A stretch of DNA of 64,000 nucleotides from Tranzscheliella williamsii (lineage: Eukaryota; Basidiomycota; Ustilaginomycetes; Ustilaginales; Ustilaginaceae), in assembly GCA_023212725.1 (NCBI GenBank), contig JALBYF010000084.1, positions 1 through 64,000 of the forward strand. The letters are read 5' to 3'. Positions 10,426 to 20,786 of this stretch are shown piece by piece. Below the pieces are notes generated by a model that was given only the letters and a program-made list of their open reading frames with translations, ran no database searches and had not been told where the DNA came from. Position 1 is the stretch's first letter; each line of letters opens with the position of its first letter. The position numbers were made by a program, and so were the translations under genes.

Positions 10426-11183
10426 ACCCAGCCATCTCCATCTGATTCTTCCCACCGGAGAACGCCACTTGATACAGCCCTTGGCCTTTACCGCCCCTTA
10501 CGTGTGCCTTGAAGAAGTAAATGATGCTGCATAGGTCGTTGCTACCTCTTCAACGTTGGCCCACAGGAGGCTGTGAAAACCGGATAAACTTCAGAGCGGT
10601 CGCTCGAGCAGCGTGGCTGTCGAGCGTATAGGCGGGGCGTGGTGTCCAGACTGATGCCTGGTAAAGAGAGATATAGAGTGGGCTAGTCTTCCTGGTCTGA
10701 AACAACATCAATCATGATTAACAGGCAAAGGAACAGCGAAGCGCACCCCGAGATATCGATCTCGGAAATCGGAACTCCCATTCGTGCGAGAGGAATTTCG
10801 ACCGCCCTTTTTCCTCGGATCCGACAATCTAACTTGCACGGCAGCACTTGCCGCAGCACGCGGTGGATTCGACCCGCAACCGTGAATGCGAGATTCGCAA
10901 CACTGTCTGGACTTGCGCGTAACCTTCCCAATTCTCCTCTTCTCTCCATCTATCCATAGACCGCCGTTCGACCTTGTAAGTATGACCGCTTTAGCCATCA
11001 GCAGTTCCGCTTCTAAAGCTCAGGAGCACCTTTGCTAACTCGTTCCTGCTACTCGCTTCCATCTCGAACAGTAAACTTCCTTTCAATCCACGCAAGAGGT
11101 GATAGGTAGGCCGAACTTTAGCTACATCCTCACAAACCTCGCAACCCTTTTCACCGCCAACTTTTCTACGTAAATCAGTCAAG
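10426..11183. promoter_or_regulatory. Divergent promoter region of the mitochondrial protein gene and RPP0
   Basis: 758 bp between divergent start codons. The right part contains the likely 5' UTR of the P0 gene with a candidate intron (listed separately). Nothing else was recognised. Confidence 0.5.
10976..11071 (+). other. Candidate 5'UTR intron of RPP0
   Basis: A GTAAGTATG donor begins at 10976. A CTAAC branch-point-like site lies at 11035-11039, followed by a pyrimidine-rich stretch and a CAG acceptor ending at 11071. The 96-bp size fits the other introns here. It ends 112 bp before the start codon. Leader introns are common in fungal ribosomal protein genes, but this is inferred from sequence signals only. 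Confidence 0.55.
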
Positions 11184-12125
11184 ATGGGTGGAATGCCCCG
11201 TGCCAACAAGGAGGCTTGGTTCGACAAGCTTAACGAGCTTCTCGAGAAGTACCCCTCCATCTTCATTGTCAACATCGACAATGTCAGCTCCCAGCAGATG
11301 CACCAGATCCGAGCCTCGCTTCGAGGCCTCGGTGTCGTTCTGATGGGAAAGAACACCATGGCCCGACGAGCTCTGCGACTCATGATTGGTGACAAGCCCG
11401 AGTACGAGCGACTGCTTCCCCACCTCAAGGGAAACATTGGCTTCGTCTTCACCTCTGGTGACCTCAAGGAGGTCCGAGACTCTATCCTCGCCAACCGAGT
11501 CGCCGCCCCTGCCCGTGCCGGTGCCTACGCCCCTGCCGACATCTTTGTCCAGGCCGGTAACACTGGTATGGAGCCCGGTAAGACCTCGTTCTTCCAGGCT
11601 CTCGGTGTCCCCACCAAGATTGCGCGTGGTACCATTGAGATCGTTTCCGACGTCAAGGTCGTCGACGCTGGCAGCCGTGTCGGTACCTCGGAGGCCGCCC
11701 TGTTGAACATGCTCAACATCTCGCCCTTCACCTACGGTATGACGGTCGTCCAGATCTACGACCAGGGCCAGTGCTTCGAGTCCAACGTCCTGGACGTTTC
11801 CGAGGAGACGCTTGTTGACCGATTCGTTCTTGGTGTCAGGCAGGTGGCCTGCATCTCGCTTGCGCTCAACTACCCCACCATCGCTTCGGTCATGCACGTT
11901 GTCGTCAACGGCTACAAGAACCTCATCGCTGTCTCGCTCGCCACCGACTACGAGTTCGACGGCTCCAAGAAGGCCAAGGAGTACCTCGCCAACCCCGAGG
12001 CTTTCGCCGCCGCCGCCCCTGTCGCTGCTGCCGACTCTGGCGCCGCTGTCGAGACCAAGGCCGAGGAGAAGGAGGAGGAGAAGGAGGAGTCCGACGACGA
12101 CATGGGCTTCGGTCTCTTCGACTAA
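11184..12125 (+). CDS. RPP0: 60S acidic ribosomal protein P0 (ribosomal stalk base)
   Basis: P0 anchors the P1/P2 stalk to 25S rRNA and helps recruit translation GTPases. The 313-residue product begins [20 protein letters not shown], has the uL10 RNA-binding region ([26 protein letters not shown]) and ends in an Ala-rich hinge and the invariant acidic stalk tail [11 protein letters not shown]. Length matches the family. Codons end almost exclusively in C (with G in Lys/Glu), unlike many neighbours, as expected for a very highly expressed gene; it does not show the G-then-C block pattern seen elsewhere. The ATG is preceded by TCAAG, and a leader intron is likely. Confidence 0.98.
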   Translation: MGGMPRANKEAWFDKLNELLEKYPSIFIVNIDNVSSQQMHQIRASLRGLGVVLMGKNTMARRALRLMIGDKPEYERLLPHLKGNIGFVFTSGDLKEVRDSILANRVAAPARAGAYAPADIFVQAGNTGMEPGKTSFFQALGVPTKIARGTIEIVSDVKVVDAGSRVGTSEAALLNMLNISPFTYGMTVVQIYDQGQCFESNVLDVSEETLVDRFVLGVRQVACISLALNYPTIASVMHVVVNGYKNLIAVSLATDYEFDGSKKAKEYLANPEAFAAAAPVAAADSGAAVETKAEEKEEEKEESDDDMGFGLFD

Positions 12126-12523
12126 GCCTGTCGCCCTTGCCCCGTGGTGTATCTCCCAAAAGGCCACGTCTGTCTATGCAGGCTGGGTCGATACGGGTCT
12201 TGCCAGCTGAGTATTTTCTGGCAGGCTCTCCCCCTCACACTCTATCACAATGCCATTTCTTGACGTTGTGGACAATCAGTTTGGCGACACGGGCTGTGGG
12301 GTCCAAGGCAGCGGTATTGATGCTATTCGCATAGATTCATTGTCACGATGGTGTAGGCTGTTGGAAATGCACATGCAAACGTGTTGAGGCGAAATGTCGC
12401 TGGAAGAGCGAGATCTATAGGAGGTTGAAGGAAAGCGGCCGGGAACGCGAGGAGGGGGCAAAGGGCCCGGAATGGGGGCGGCGGAGTCAGCGGGTGGTGG
12501 GTATGCGTGTGTGGGTTGGTGGG
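12126..12523. other. Convergent 3' region, RPP0 / LIM protein
   Basis: 398 bp between two convergent stop codons. No gene was seen. The right end becomes G-rich as it approaches the 3' end of the LIM gene. Confidence 0.6.
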
Positions 12524-15208
12524 CTAAGTTGAGGCGCGGAGGCGAAAGGCGGAGCGCTCTCTGTCGAAGCAGTCGCGGCAGCGGACCTCGCCGTCGGGGG
12601 TGACTTTGGCGCCGCTGTCCAGGAGTTTTCCGCAGTGGGAGGGGGTGGTGCGGCGGTAGAAGGCGGCGGTGTCTTTGGGGACGCGCGCGGGGCCGCGGCA
12701 GATGAGACAGGCACGGTGCCACTGTGTCCCGCGCGGGCCAAGCACCGACTCGAGCGACGAGAGCTTCTCGCCGCACAACGCGCACGCCGGCATGCCCCCC
12801 AACCGCGCGCGCCCGCCACCACCCGCTCCCGCATCCGCAAGCTCCGCATTCCCCGACGCCGCCGACAGCGCCGACAAACGCGAATAAATCCCCGCCGCAG
12901 GATTCACCCCCCCGCCCACACCGCTTCCCCGCGACCCCGCGGCCAGAATCGTAGACCGCGTAGGCGGAGCAGCCCCCGCGGTCGGCTGGAACCTTCGTAT
13001 AGCAGCAGGCTTCTGACCTTGCTCCTTCGTATGGCCCGTGCTGGCGTCCGCGTCGGTCCGGGCCTGGCCTGCACCAGTGCCAGGCACGATGCTGGCCCGC
13101 ACAGCCGGTCGGCTCTCCCGCAGAGAGGTGGAAGGAGAGGGAGCAGGGCTGGGCTTCAGCTCGCGCTGGTGCGTAGCATGGCTCCACCCCGCACTCCCAT
13201 CAGCAGTGAGGCTGGATCGAAAGCTTTTCTGGGTATGCTCCGCTGTGGTCTCTCTTACCACGTGCAGATGGACCTTGGGCGCGCAGCGTGGATGTGCATA
13301 CGCAGCCAACCCCTCCGCGAGAGGCGCATAGCTGGACCCGTCCAGACGAGTGAAGGCCTCGGACGCTTCAATGGCTTGGCGGCAGACCGCACACTTGAAA
13401 CATGCGGCATGCAGGCTGGCGCCACTGGATAGCGTTATCATGAGCACCTCTTGACTAGCCGTCGCCGTCGCAAGCTCGAATGGACGGAGGCCACAAGCTG
13501 CACATCGCTTGTCCCCTTCGGGCGCCTCCAGGTACCCACTCAGCTCGTTTTCGCTGTCCAAGACTACCTTGTCACCCTGAATCGGGTCCTTGGGCTCCTT
13601 CTTGCTCTTTGAGAAAGGTGAACTGAGCGGCCTAGGGTAGCCGCTGGAGGTCCGCTCTCGATCCGGCTCCAGGGGTGAGGAGGCAGCATGCAAGACATTG
13701 ACACGCGGTTTGTTTGGCACAAGGCTAGGGCTGCCAGGCACCTTGGATGTCTCGCGGCCAGGTGATCGCGCACCGAATACTTCTTGACCTCGCAACTGTG
13801 GTGACAGTTCTGCGCTGCTGCTTAGGGACGGCGACGCGAAACCGGATGATGCGCCGTTTACATCAGCCATTTTCGTGGGGCTGACGCTTCGACTGCGCGA
13901 GTCTCTGCGAGTAAGGTGGTCATGGTCGCCTCCGCTGCCAAAGGCGGGCCGGAAAGCAGCAAGATTGAGGCCGCTGTTGAACTGGGCCACTGCTGGCCTC
14001 GGTTTGGGAGGACTACCAGTGATGCTGCTGGTCCGAGTCATGCCGGAAGGTCTTGTCGGGGGTGTGGAAAGGCGGGCGACCGCCGGAAGGGTGGCCACGC
14101 CTGGGCTACGGGGCCGAACATCGGAACCCGATGCTGGCTTTGTTTGGGAAGAGAGAGCCTTACCCGCTGTTCTGTCCCAGCGAGAGGAACCTATAGTAGG
14201 TGAGGGGATCGACTGCTGGCCTAGCCTTGCGGTCAGCTCGGCTATGGTTGCCCCCATGGGCCCTGTCCTCGTGGCAGCGGGTCTGGAGAGCCTTCTAATC
14301 TCGCTCGCTTTGAAGCCCGGCTCGAACTGCTTTAGCGGGTCGGGCACAGCGGATGGACGAGGCTTAGGCTTGCCGAAACACTGTTCACATGAAGGGCTGC
14401 CGTCCATGCCTACTAAAATGTCAACGCCATCGGTTGCGCCTTTGCCACAGCGAGTGCACTTCCAGCATCTGCCATGCCAGACCGCAGCGGCAGCCTTGAC
14501 ATATTTACCATCCTCCTTGGTGGAGCCCAAGACGTCTTTGTGGCAGGCCATACAGCTGCCCAGGCTGTAGCGCTGAGTGTAACACTGCTTGCAGTAGTAC
14601 GAGCCATCCGTCTGCTGGAGCGACTGTGGAGCGGCATAGAGCGTCGAATCTCGCGCAAAGATCGAGTTGCAGTCGGCACAAGCCCATCTGTTTCGAGAGC
14701 CGGACGGTTCGACGAGCGAACCGACGACCTTGGAGAGCGCGCCATCGGAACCTTTGACTATTGGTGCTGAGTAGTCCTGGCTGACGGGCCTCTGTTGTCG
14801 TCCACTTGTTGCCTCGGTTGAGAGGGCCAACATGCCGTTGCTCGCTGGCTGCGGAAGCGGCTGGGCTGCAAGCTTTGGCATGACACTTGCGCGAAGATCG
14901 CTTGATATACGGGATGGCATACCTAGTCCGATCGATGGGTCGTTGCTGCCGCGTTTAGGTGAGGCCAGGAGGTTTGGAGGCGGCGTATAGTCTTGTTCGC
15001 AATCATCCGGAGCAGATAAATCGCCATTGACATAGCGGCTGGCCCAGGGGTCTGTCTTGGAGGACGAACGCAAGGGTTGTGTCGACCTGAGGTTCGGTTC
15101 TTGGCTGGTCCCTCCGCACCGGCTGCATCGAACCTTGCCCGATATTGGGTCACCGCATCGCTGGCAGAAACCGAGCCGGGACGAGGCGGATGCGCTGGTA
15201 GAAGCCAT
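12524..15208 (-). CDS. Multi-LIM zinc-binding domain protein
   Basis: LIM domains are paired zinc fingers used for protein-protein contact, often at the cytoskeleton or polarity sites. Starting at the ATG at 15208 the product has 894 residues. It opens with a CxxC...CxxC zinc-ribbon-like motif (FCQRCGDPI...VRCSRCGG, about residues 15-33). A tandem LIM pair lies at about 177-278 (WACADCNSIF, YYCKQCYTQRY, CMACHKDV, WHGRCWKCTRCG, CEQCF). A further LIM-like unit follows at about 565-650 (RCAACGLRPFE, LHAACFKCAVCRQAI), and another at the C-terminus (about 808-885: CALCGEKL, WHRACLICRG, VRCRDCFD). Between them are long Ser/Pro-rich disordered linkers. The arrangement recalls fungal paxillin-type cytoskeletal LIM proteins, but I cannot name an orthologue. 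It is a single exon. Confidence 0.85.
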   Translation of the reverse strand: MASTSASASSRLGFCQRCGDPISGKVRCSRCGGTSQEPNLRSTQPLRSSSKTDPWASRYVNGDLSAPDDCEQDYTPPPNLLASPKRGSNDPSIGLGMPSRISSDLRASVMPKLAAQPLPQPASNGMLALSTEATSGRQQRPVSQDYSAPIVKGSDGALSKVVGSLVEPSGSRNRWACADCNSIFARDSTLYAAPQSLQQTDGSYYCKQCYTQRYSLGSCMACHKDVLGSTKEDGKYVKAAAAVWHGRCWKCTRCGKGATDGVDILVGMDGSPSCEQCFGKPKPRPSAVPDPLKQFEPGFKASEIRRLSRPAATRTGPMGATIAELTARLGQQSIPSPTIGSSRWDRTAGKALSSQTKPASGSDVRPRSPGVATLPAVARLSTPPTRPSGMTRTSSITGSPPKPRPAVAQFNSGLNLAAFRPAFGSGGDHDHLTRRDSRSRSVSPTKMADVNGASSGFASPSLSSSAELSPQLRGQEVFGARSPGRETSKVPGSPSLVPNKPRVNVLHAASSPLEPDRERTSSGYPRPLSSPFSKSKKEPKDPIQGDKVVLDSENELSGYLEAPEGDKRCAACGLRPFELATATASQEVLMITLSSGASLHAACFKCAVCRQAIEASEAFTRLDGSSYAPLAEGLAAYAHPRCAPKVHLHVVRETTAEHTQKSFRSSLTADGSAGWSHATHQRELKPSPAPSPSTSLRESRPAVRASIVPGTGAGQARTDADASTGHTKEQGQKPAAIRRFQPTAGAAPPTRSTILAAGSRGSGVGGGVNPAAGIYSRLSALSAASGNAELADAGAGGGGRARLGGMPACALCGEKLSSLESVLGPRGTQWHRACLICRGPARVPKDTAAFYRRTTPSHCGKLLDSGAKVTPDGEVRCRDCFDRERSAFRLRAST

Positions 15209-17339
15209 CGTCACCTTGTAGCCAGATGTACAGTTTTCGGAGGATGGTGACAGAAGAGGAGTCAGCGCCGAGGATAGGGGTGTATGGCGCTCGGTAACAA
15301 AGCTCGGACCAGCGAGAAGTTGACGCGACTTTGGCAGAGGAGACGGCCAGTTGCGAAATGAAGTTGGGATCTATCAGCTAGAGCTCGTTCCCTGAAGCAC
15401 GATGTGTAGCAGAACGGACCTCCTAGGTCAGGCGTCAAGCCCACTTCTATGATCCTGAGAGATACTGGCTTCGATTGGGATTCACGATTGAGCTTATGAT
15501 AGATGATGATGTCGTTGCAGAGACCCCTTTCTTTGGCCGATTAGAAAGCCGAGACCAACACTTACGCGTGGCGCATTCACACTCAACCTGCGCTGGGCTT
15601 TTGAGTCAATTCACAATAAATTCTGCTTATGGCTGTGAGCTCGTTGGATCGTTGCTCCTCCACATATCAAAACCGCCTCGACGGCCACCTCGCGATTCCC
15701 TGGTGTTACAAGCCAGTGGTTCTTGCAGGACCCTTTGGTGACACCCTAGCATGTCATCTGCGCACTGCCGATAGTGAAGCCAGCAGAAGCGGGCGTTGTC
15801 GAAAGACGAACAGGCCGTACGCGCACAGAGCACGTCTATAAGACATGCACATATTTTGGACCGCAATTTTCAGGTACTTTACAGGCCCCTATAACGTGAT
15901 CTGTGATTGTGTCATCTACGAAATCGAGATATATGCAGCCGTTGGCTGCCTCAGCAGGGAACTACTGGCACCTGCTATTTGCATATCTGCAGCTGCGTGG
16001 CACTCTAGCAGGGTGTTTGTTACGGTATTGTCGCTTGAGAGATCAGCGACCTCCTTGCCATCGTTGCTGCCATATTGCACATGGTGGGCTAGATCCATCA
16101 GAGGGTTCAGCGGCTTGCTTCATCGCCCGTTTTTCCGGCCGGGCTCGGTTGAAGATACGTCGCGATGCGCAAAGGTTGTGTGAACACGCCCTTGGCGCAG
16201 CGGTTATAGCTGTCCCTAATCCTTCAATTGATTAAGAGTCTTACCCCGAGCCCACGAAAGCGTCGATGAAGCAGCCAACAACGAGACAGAAAGAGAAAGA
16301 ATGAGACGGCACAACACGACAACACGACAAAGACGCAGACGAAAGCAAGGGGTTCGAATCGGGATGAAGCCCAGGTGTCCAGTGTGCCTTGGTTAAATGG
16401 GCCAGTTGAAGACACGCAACCAATGCAACGGGGGTTGTGTTCACACTTTTTTTGGCCCACGGGGCATGAGCGGCCCAGATCTGCAGCTTTGCTGCTAAAC
16501 CGCCTAGCGCTGCTCAGCCATAGATTTGCGCTGTTTTGGAGCGGCAGGCAAAGCAGTCTCTCTACGCACGGAACTGGAAGCGAAGCCACGTTCACATTGT
16601 CGATACACGTCACCACAATGTCCACAATGCACCCCGATGTCACCTGTCGTAGCTTCTGCACACGGACCGTCTCATCGCCCGACCGCCATTCACGGTTGCG
16701 ATGCTCCAACTTGCCAGAGACGTTTGTGTGTTACATTCTGTACCAGAGCGCAAGGAATGATTCCAATGTGAATGCTGGCTAAATTTGAACAGCCACAGCG
16801 GCGTGCGTCCACACTAATTCTCTCATGCTAGTGCGCTAGCGCACCGAGCTTTCGACAGCTCCCAGGCACTGTACGCCCGGCATCTATCGAGACGCACACG
16901 CAACGGAGCAAGGGAGAAAAGCGCGACCGCTGGTCGGATAGGAATCAACTGTTAAGGCAAGAGTCGCAAGGAAGGTTCTAACTGGAGCCGTTCGGAGGGA
17001 CTTAGCTGTGCATGGAATTGGTGGGACGGAGCACATGCTCTCTACTTGGCGCTCCGCTTCGGTCGATGCCATGCGGCTATCTGCACGAGCCCGCCGGTAC
17101 CTCATTTGAGGCAGAATCCCTCACCTGGGACAGACCCCACCGGTGAATGCAAGCTCTGCAGGGGGTGCGGTCAGCCGGGGGCTTATAGACCTAAAACAAT
17201 CGTTGAAACAGGAGCGTGTAGGATTGTCTATGTTGCAATCAAAAAAATTCGGGTGCGGGGGCAACCATATGTGTACAATACAGGTATCGACGTCGCAACC
17301 CGCGTGTTTTCCTAGCGTCTCCTTCAATGCAGTTGGAAA
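15209..17339. other. 2.1 kb gene-free stretch
   Basis: This is the longest gap in the window. It contains only short open frames without family motifs, and its composition is less GC-rich than the flanking genes. The left end is the LIM gene promoter; the right end is the 3' flank of the epimerase. A tRNA-like D-arm sequence near 16190 and a T-loop-like sequence near 16350 were examined and rejected. It could hold a non-coding RNA or a poorly conserved spliced gene, but I see no positive evidence. Confidence 0.5.
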
Positions 17340-18606
17340 TCACTGCTCGCCGTAGCCGTTAGGGTTGTTGCTCTGCCAGCGCCAAAGGTCCTGCGCCATG
17401 TCATCAAGGTTTCGGGTGGCCTTGAAGCCGAGTTCCTTCTCAGCCAAAGTGGGGTCGGCAGTGAGATCAGGAACATCGCCGGTACGTCGGCCAACAATGG
17501 TGTGAGGGAACTCGTACCCGGACACTTTCCTCATGGCGTCCACCATCTGCAACACTGACATGCCAGATCCCTTTCCCAGGTTAAAGGCTCGGTACTTGCC
17601 CTTGGTGTCCGTCTTGCCCTCAGCAAAAATCTCTTCACGGTTCAGAGCCTCGAGAGCATTGATATGTCCACCAGCGAGGTCCTCAATGTGGATGTAGTCA
17701 CGAACACAAGTTCCGTCCGGGGTAGGATAATCGTTGCCAAAGACCTTTAGGCCGCCTTCACGGTATTTGCCAACGGCCATCTGGGCGAGCAAGGGCAAGA
17801 GATTGCCAGGCTTGCCTCGGGGATCTTCACCGATCAGACCCGACTTGTGGGCGCCGGCAGGGTTAAAGTATCGCAAGCCGATGGCCCTCCATTCGGGATA
17901 GGCGTCGCAAACGTCTCGGATGATGAGTTCGCTCATCCACTTGGTTCGACCATACACGGATTCGGGGGCGAGACGGGTAGACTCCGGAATGGGCACCACG
18001 GGAGGAGTGCCGTATACCGTAGCCGACGAGCTGTAGACGAGTCGGTTAACGTTGTTCTCCTTCATGACAGCAAGAAGGTTGACGAGACCGGAAACGTTGA
18101 CATCGTAGTAGTCGATCGGGATTTCTGAGCTCTCGCCCACGGCCTTGAGAGCCGCGGCAAGGATGACGCCCCAGATCTTGTCATCGGCCTTGTAGCTGTC
18201 AAAGACCTTTCGGATATCCTCCTTGTTTCGGAGGTCACCCTTGAAGACGTCTACCTTGCAATCATCCTTCTCCTCCTGGGAAGCTCCCTCCGGCAGCTCG
18301 TTGATGGCAATCGTTTCCAGTCGCTTCACGGCCGATGGAAAGGCATTGTGGTAGTTGTCCAGAACTGTGAGAGACAACCAACGCAGTAAACGTGTCAGCA
18401 CAGCAACAGAGCAACACAAGCGCCTCTCCAACCACGGCGCGAACACGGCCAAGGCATCGCTCCAATAGTGGCTGGTCTTTGTGCTCCCGTAAGCATGACT
18501 TACCAGTGACCCGGTATTTGCGGGTGAGGAGGGCGACAAGGACGACGTGAGAGCCGATGTAACCGGCACCGCCGGGGATGAGGATTCTAGGCTTCTGAGC
18601 GGGCAT
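17340..18606 (-). CDS. GAL10: UDP-glucose 4-epimerase, two exons
   Basis: Interconverts UDP-glucose and UDP-galactose with bound NAD (Leloir pathway and cell-wall sugar supply); a short-chain dehydrogenase fold in the cytosol. Exon 1 (18504-18606) encodes the N-terminal Rossmann motif [14 protein letters not shown] 139-bp intron (18365-18503, GTAAGT donor, CACAG acceptor, phase 1) interrupts the segment before LDNYHN. Exon 2 (17340-18364) carries the SSSATVYG serine region, the YGRTK catalytic Tyr/Lys (about residues 172 and 176), RYFNPAGAH and the late VGRRTGDV motif. Total is 375 residues. There is no mutarotase domain, unlike yeast Gal10; the epimerase stands alone. One oddity is [15 protein letters not shown], where most epimerases have VIHFAxLKAVGES. 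It is divergent from the PrpF gene. Confidence 0.95.
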
Positions 18607-19164
18607 GTTCGAAGTGTTGCTGCCTGATTCTGGTGATGAAGGTAGAGGTGAAGCAAGAGAGCGTCGATGCTGCGACACTCCTGACTACCCCAATGCCAAC
18701 CACGGCGAATTGCGTACGTACGTAATTAGAAGAAATCGCGGTGCAGCCCAACCCGAAAGAAGGCCACTTATTCACAATTACGGCGCGCTTCGATAGCTTA
18801 GCCTGACAACGTGACAATTGTAATGTCTACGCTGACCCACAACTAGTACTATTTCAAGCAGCGTCGAGTTGGCCATTAAGAACGCAACTAGCCAAACCGC
18901 ATCTGACACTCTTTCGACAGTCGATGAATACGCCGTAGTAAGACTGTAGCAGGACGACCGAAGCGTGCAGCCTTGATGCTTAGTCGTGCCCCGCGCTGGT
19001 GTCCTTTCTGCGTGGTAAATGTCACGTCACTGTCGAGCAACACCCTGCCTGCATTTTGCTTCTGCGTCACTTGCACAACAAACCCGCGATAGAGTCAGGA
19101 GACCGTATGTGCCATCGGGCCTGGACGCCCAGTCCCCATAGGGCCAAAGTCGGTGGTGATCAGC
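18607..19164. promoter_or_regulatory. Divergent promoter region, epimerase / PrpF homologue
   Basis: 558 bp between divergent start codons. A GTACGTACGTA run lies around 18712-18723. No gene was recognised. Confidence 0.4.
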
Positions 19165-20655
19165 ATGGTGGCAATGGCACAGCCGAGCGTTGGGGCTCTG
19201 TCCCGCTGGTCGTTGGCGAGACGTACGCCGCTGCTGCGCGCTATCCATAGCAAGGTACCTGGTGGTTTCCGGCTTCCTTGCTCCTTCTATCGGGGCGGAA
19301 CGTCGAAAGGCCTCATCTGGTCCGCCGCGACGCTTGCGCCCTTTGATCATGTGGCGCGTGACAGGCTCATCTGTCGCGCTATGGGCTCTCCCGATGCAGA
19401 CAAGCGCCAGATCGATGGCCTAGGCGGGGGCATCAGCTCGCTCTCCAAGACCGCCGTAGTCGGCCCGCCTGATGCCAAGCTGGCTTCACAGCTTCGCGCC
19501 GCCTCTCGCAGCTTCACCGATGGCGTGGACTATGTCGACGACGAGCAGCGCGCAGCCGACCCTTGTCGCGGCTGGGATCTGGTCTACAGATTTGGACAGG
19601 TCCCTGTCGCAGACGGCACCCAGATCGATTGGACGAGCACATGCGGTAACTTGGTCTCTGCCGTAGCCTTATTCGGCTTGCACCAGGGGCATGTCAGGCA
19701 AGAGCGCATCGCAGACATGTTCGAGCGACGATATGGCGAGCCAGCCAGCGTCGGCGACTCATTCGCTTTCCCGGTTCGACTCATCCTTGCTGCTTCCGGT
19801 CAGATCGTCACAGCCAATGTTCCCGTGACGCTATACAAGGATCACGATACAGACCGAACAACATGGTATCCCGGCATGGAAGGCGACGCAGCCATCGCCG
19901 GCGTCCCAGGCACGGCACCTGGCCTGTTGATAGAGACCCCCCTTGACCCCGCCGCACTCTTGCCAACCAAAAACCAAGTCGACACTCTCCACCTCGATGG
20001 CGCTGCCTACGACGTCACGGTGATTAACGCTGGTCTTCCGACCATCTTTGTCGCCTCGTCCTCATTGGCATCGGTTCTCGACCCCAGTCTGCTGTCTTCG
20101 CTGTCACCTTCCGACCTGGACGCCAACGCACCTCTGATGACGCTGCTCGACAAGCTTCGTCTGGCCGCGGCAGCTCTCACTCCGTTCCTCAAGCAGACGC
20201 TGTCTCCATCGGCGCCCAAAATCTGCATCGTACATCCAACGCCCGCCGAGGGCTACACAACCACGGGTGGAGAGCATGTCGCCGCAGGCAACATGAATCT
20301 CCTGATCCGTGCCGTGAGTGTGGGCAACATCCATCGCACCGTACCCGCGACCTGTCTTTCTGCCCTTGCCAGCGGCCGCGCTTTCGAGTCTTCGACCATC
20401 GAGACCACCGTCAGACAAGCCGCCGCGGCAGGGCTGGCCAAGACACACCCTTGCGATGGCGACCCCAGCATCCTCTCCATCGGTGTGGGCCAGCCCGCTG
20501 GCTTGTCACAGGCCAGTGTCAAGCTGAGAGCCGCTACCGAGGAGGAACAACAGCGAGGGCTCGACAAAGTCCCCGAGTCCATCATTTATACCCGGACAGC
20601 TCGCCGCATTATCGAAGGCTACGTCGATGTGCCCAACAACTTCCTCCAGCAGTAG
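19165..20655 (+). CDS. PrpF-family isomerase (DUF453; aconitate-isomerase-like)
   Basis: PrpF proteins have a diaminopimelate-epimerase-like fold and isomerise aconitate-type tricarboxylates. In bacteria PrpF supports the 2-methylcitrate cycle; in smut fungi a relative, Adi1, makes trans-aconitate for itaconate. Family marks here are FYRGGTSKGLIW, the DKRQIDGLGGGISSLSKTAVV segment, the SxCGNL-type CGNLVSAVALFGL, and the C-terminal block with GGEHVAAGNMNLLIRAVSVGN and IHRTVPATCLS. I use the ATG at 19165 (the frame extends 12 bp upstream only to a GTG), giving 496 residues. The first 35 residues are Arg-rich with no acids, consistent with a mitochondrial presequence. No propionate- or itaconate-pathway genes flank it, so its partner pathway is unknown. 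Confidence 0.85.
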   Translation: MVAMAQPSVGALSRWSLARRTPLLRAIHSKVPGGFRLPCSFYRGGTSKGLIWSAATLAPFDHVARDRLICRAMGSPDADKRQIDGLGGGISSLSKTAVVGPPDAKLASQLRAASRSFTDGVDYVDDEQRAADPCRGWDLVYRFGQVPVADGTQIDWTSTCGNLVSAVALFGLHQGHVRQERIADMFERRYGEPASVGDSFAFPVRLILAASGQIVTANVPVTLYKDHDTDRTTWYPGMEGDAAIAGVPGTAPGLLIETPLDPAALLPTKNQVDTLHLDGAAYDVTVINAGLPTIFVASSSLASVLDPSLLSSLSPSDLDANAPLMTLLDKLRLAAAALTPFLKQTLSPSAPKICIVHPTPAEGYTTTGGEHVAAGNMNLLIRAVSVGNIHRTVPATCLSALASGRAFESSTIETTVRQAAAAGLAKTHPCDGDPSILSIGVGQPAGLSQASVKLRAATEEEQQRGLDKVPESIIYTRTARRIIEGYVDVPNNFLQQ

Positions 20656-20786
20656 ATGGGTCCGTGGATCAGACAGTGTTGTTCCTGTACCGTATAATTG
20701 AACAGAGCACACGTGTATCCTTGAATGACTATAGGTTGACCTGCGACCTGTTTGGTCGACTCGGACGATGCCGTGCCATCGATCGT

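Noticed and set aside
11175..12167. 330-codon open frame antisense to the ribosomal P0 gene
   Set aside because: The shadow of C-ending codons in a very highly biased gene; Gly/Val/Asp/Glu-rich with no domain.
16185..16375. tRNA-like pieces: a D-arm-like GGCGCAGCGGTTATAGC near 16194 and a T-loop-like GGTTCGAATC near 16350
   Set aside because: They are about 160 bp apart, the T-stem does not pair, the D-stem pairs poorly, and no matching acceptor stem is visible.
16224..16709. 161-codon minus-strand frame in the large gap
   Set aside because: No recognisable motif and an overlapping plus-strand frame of similar quality; more likely chance.
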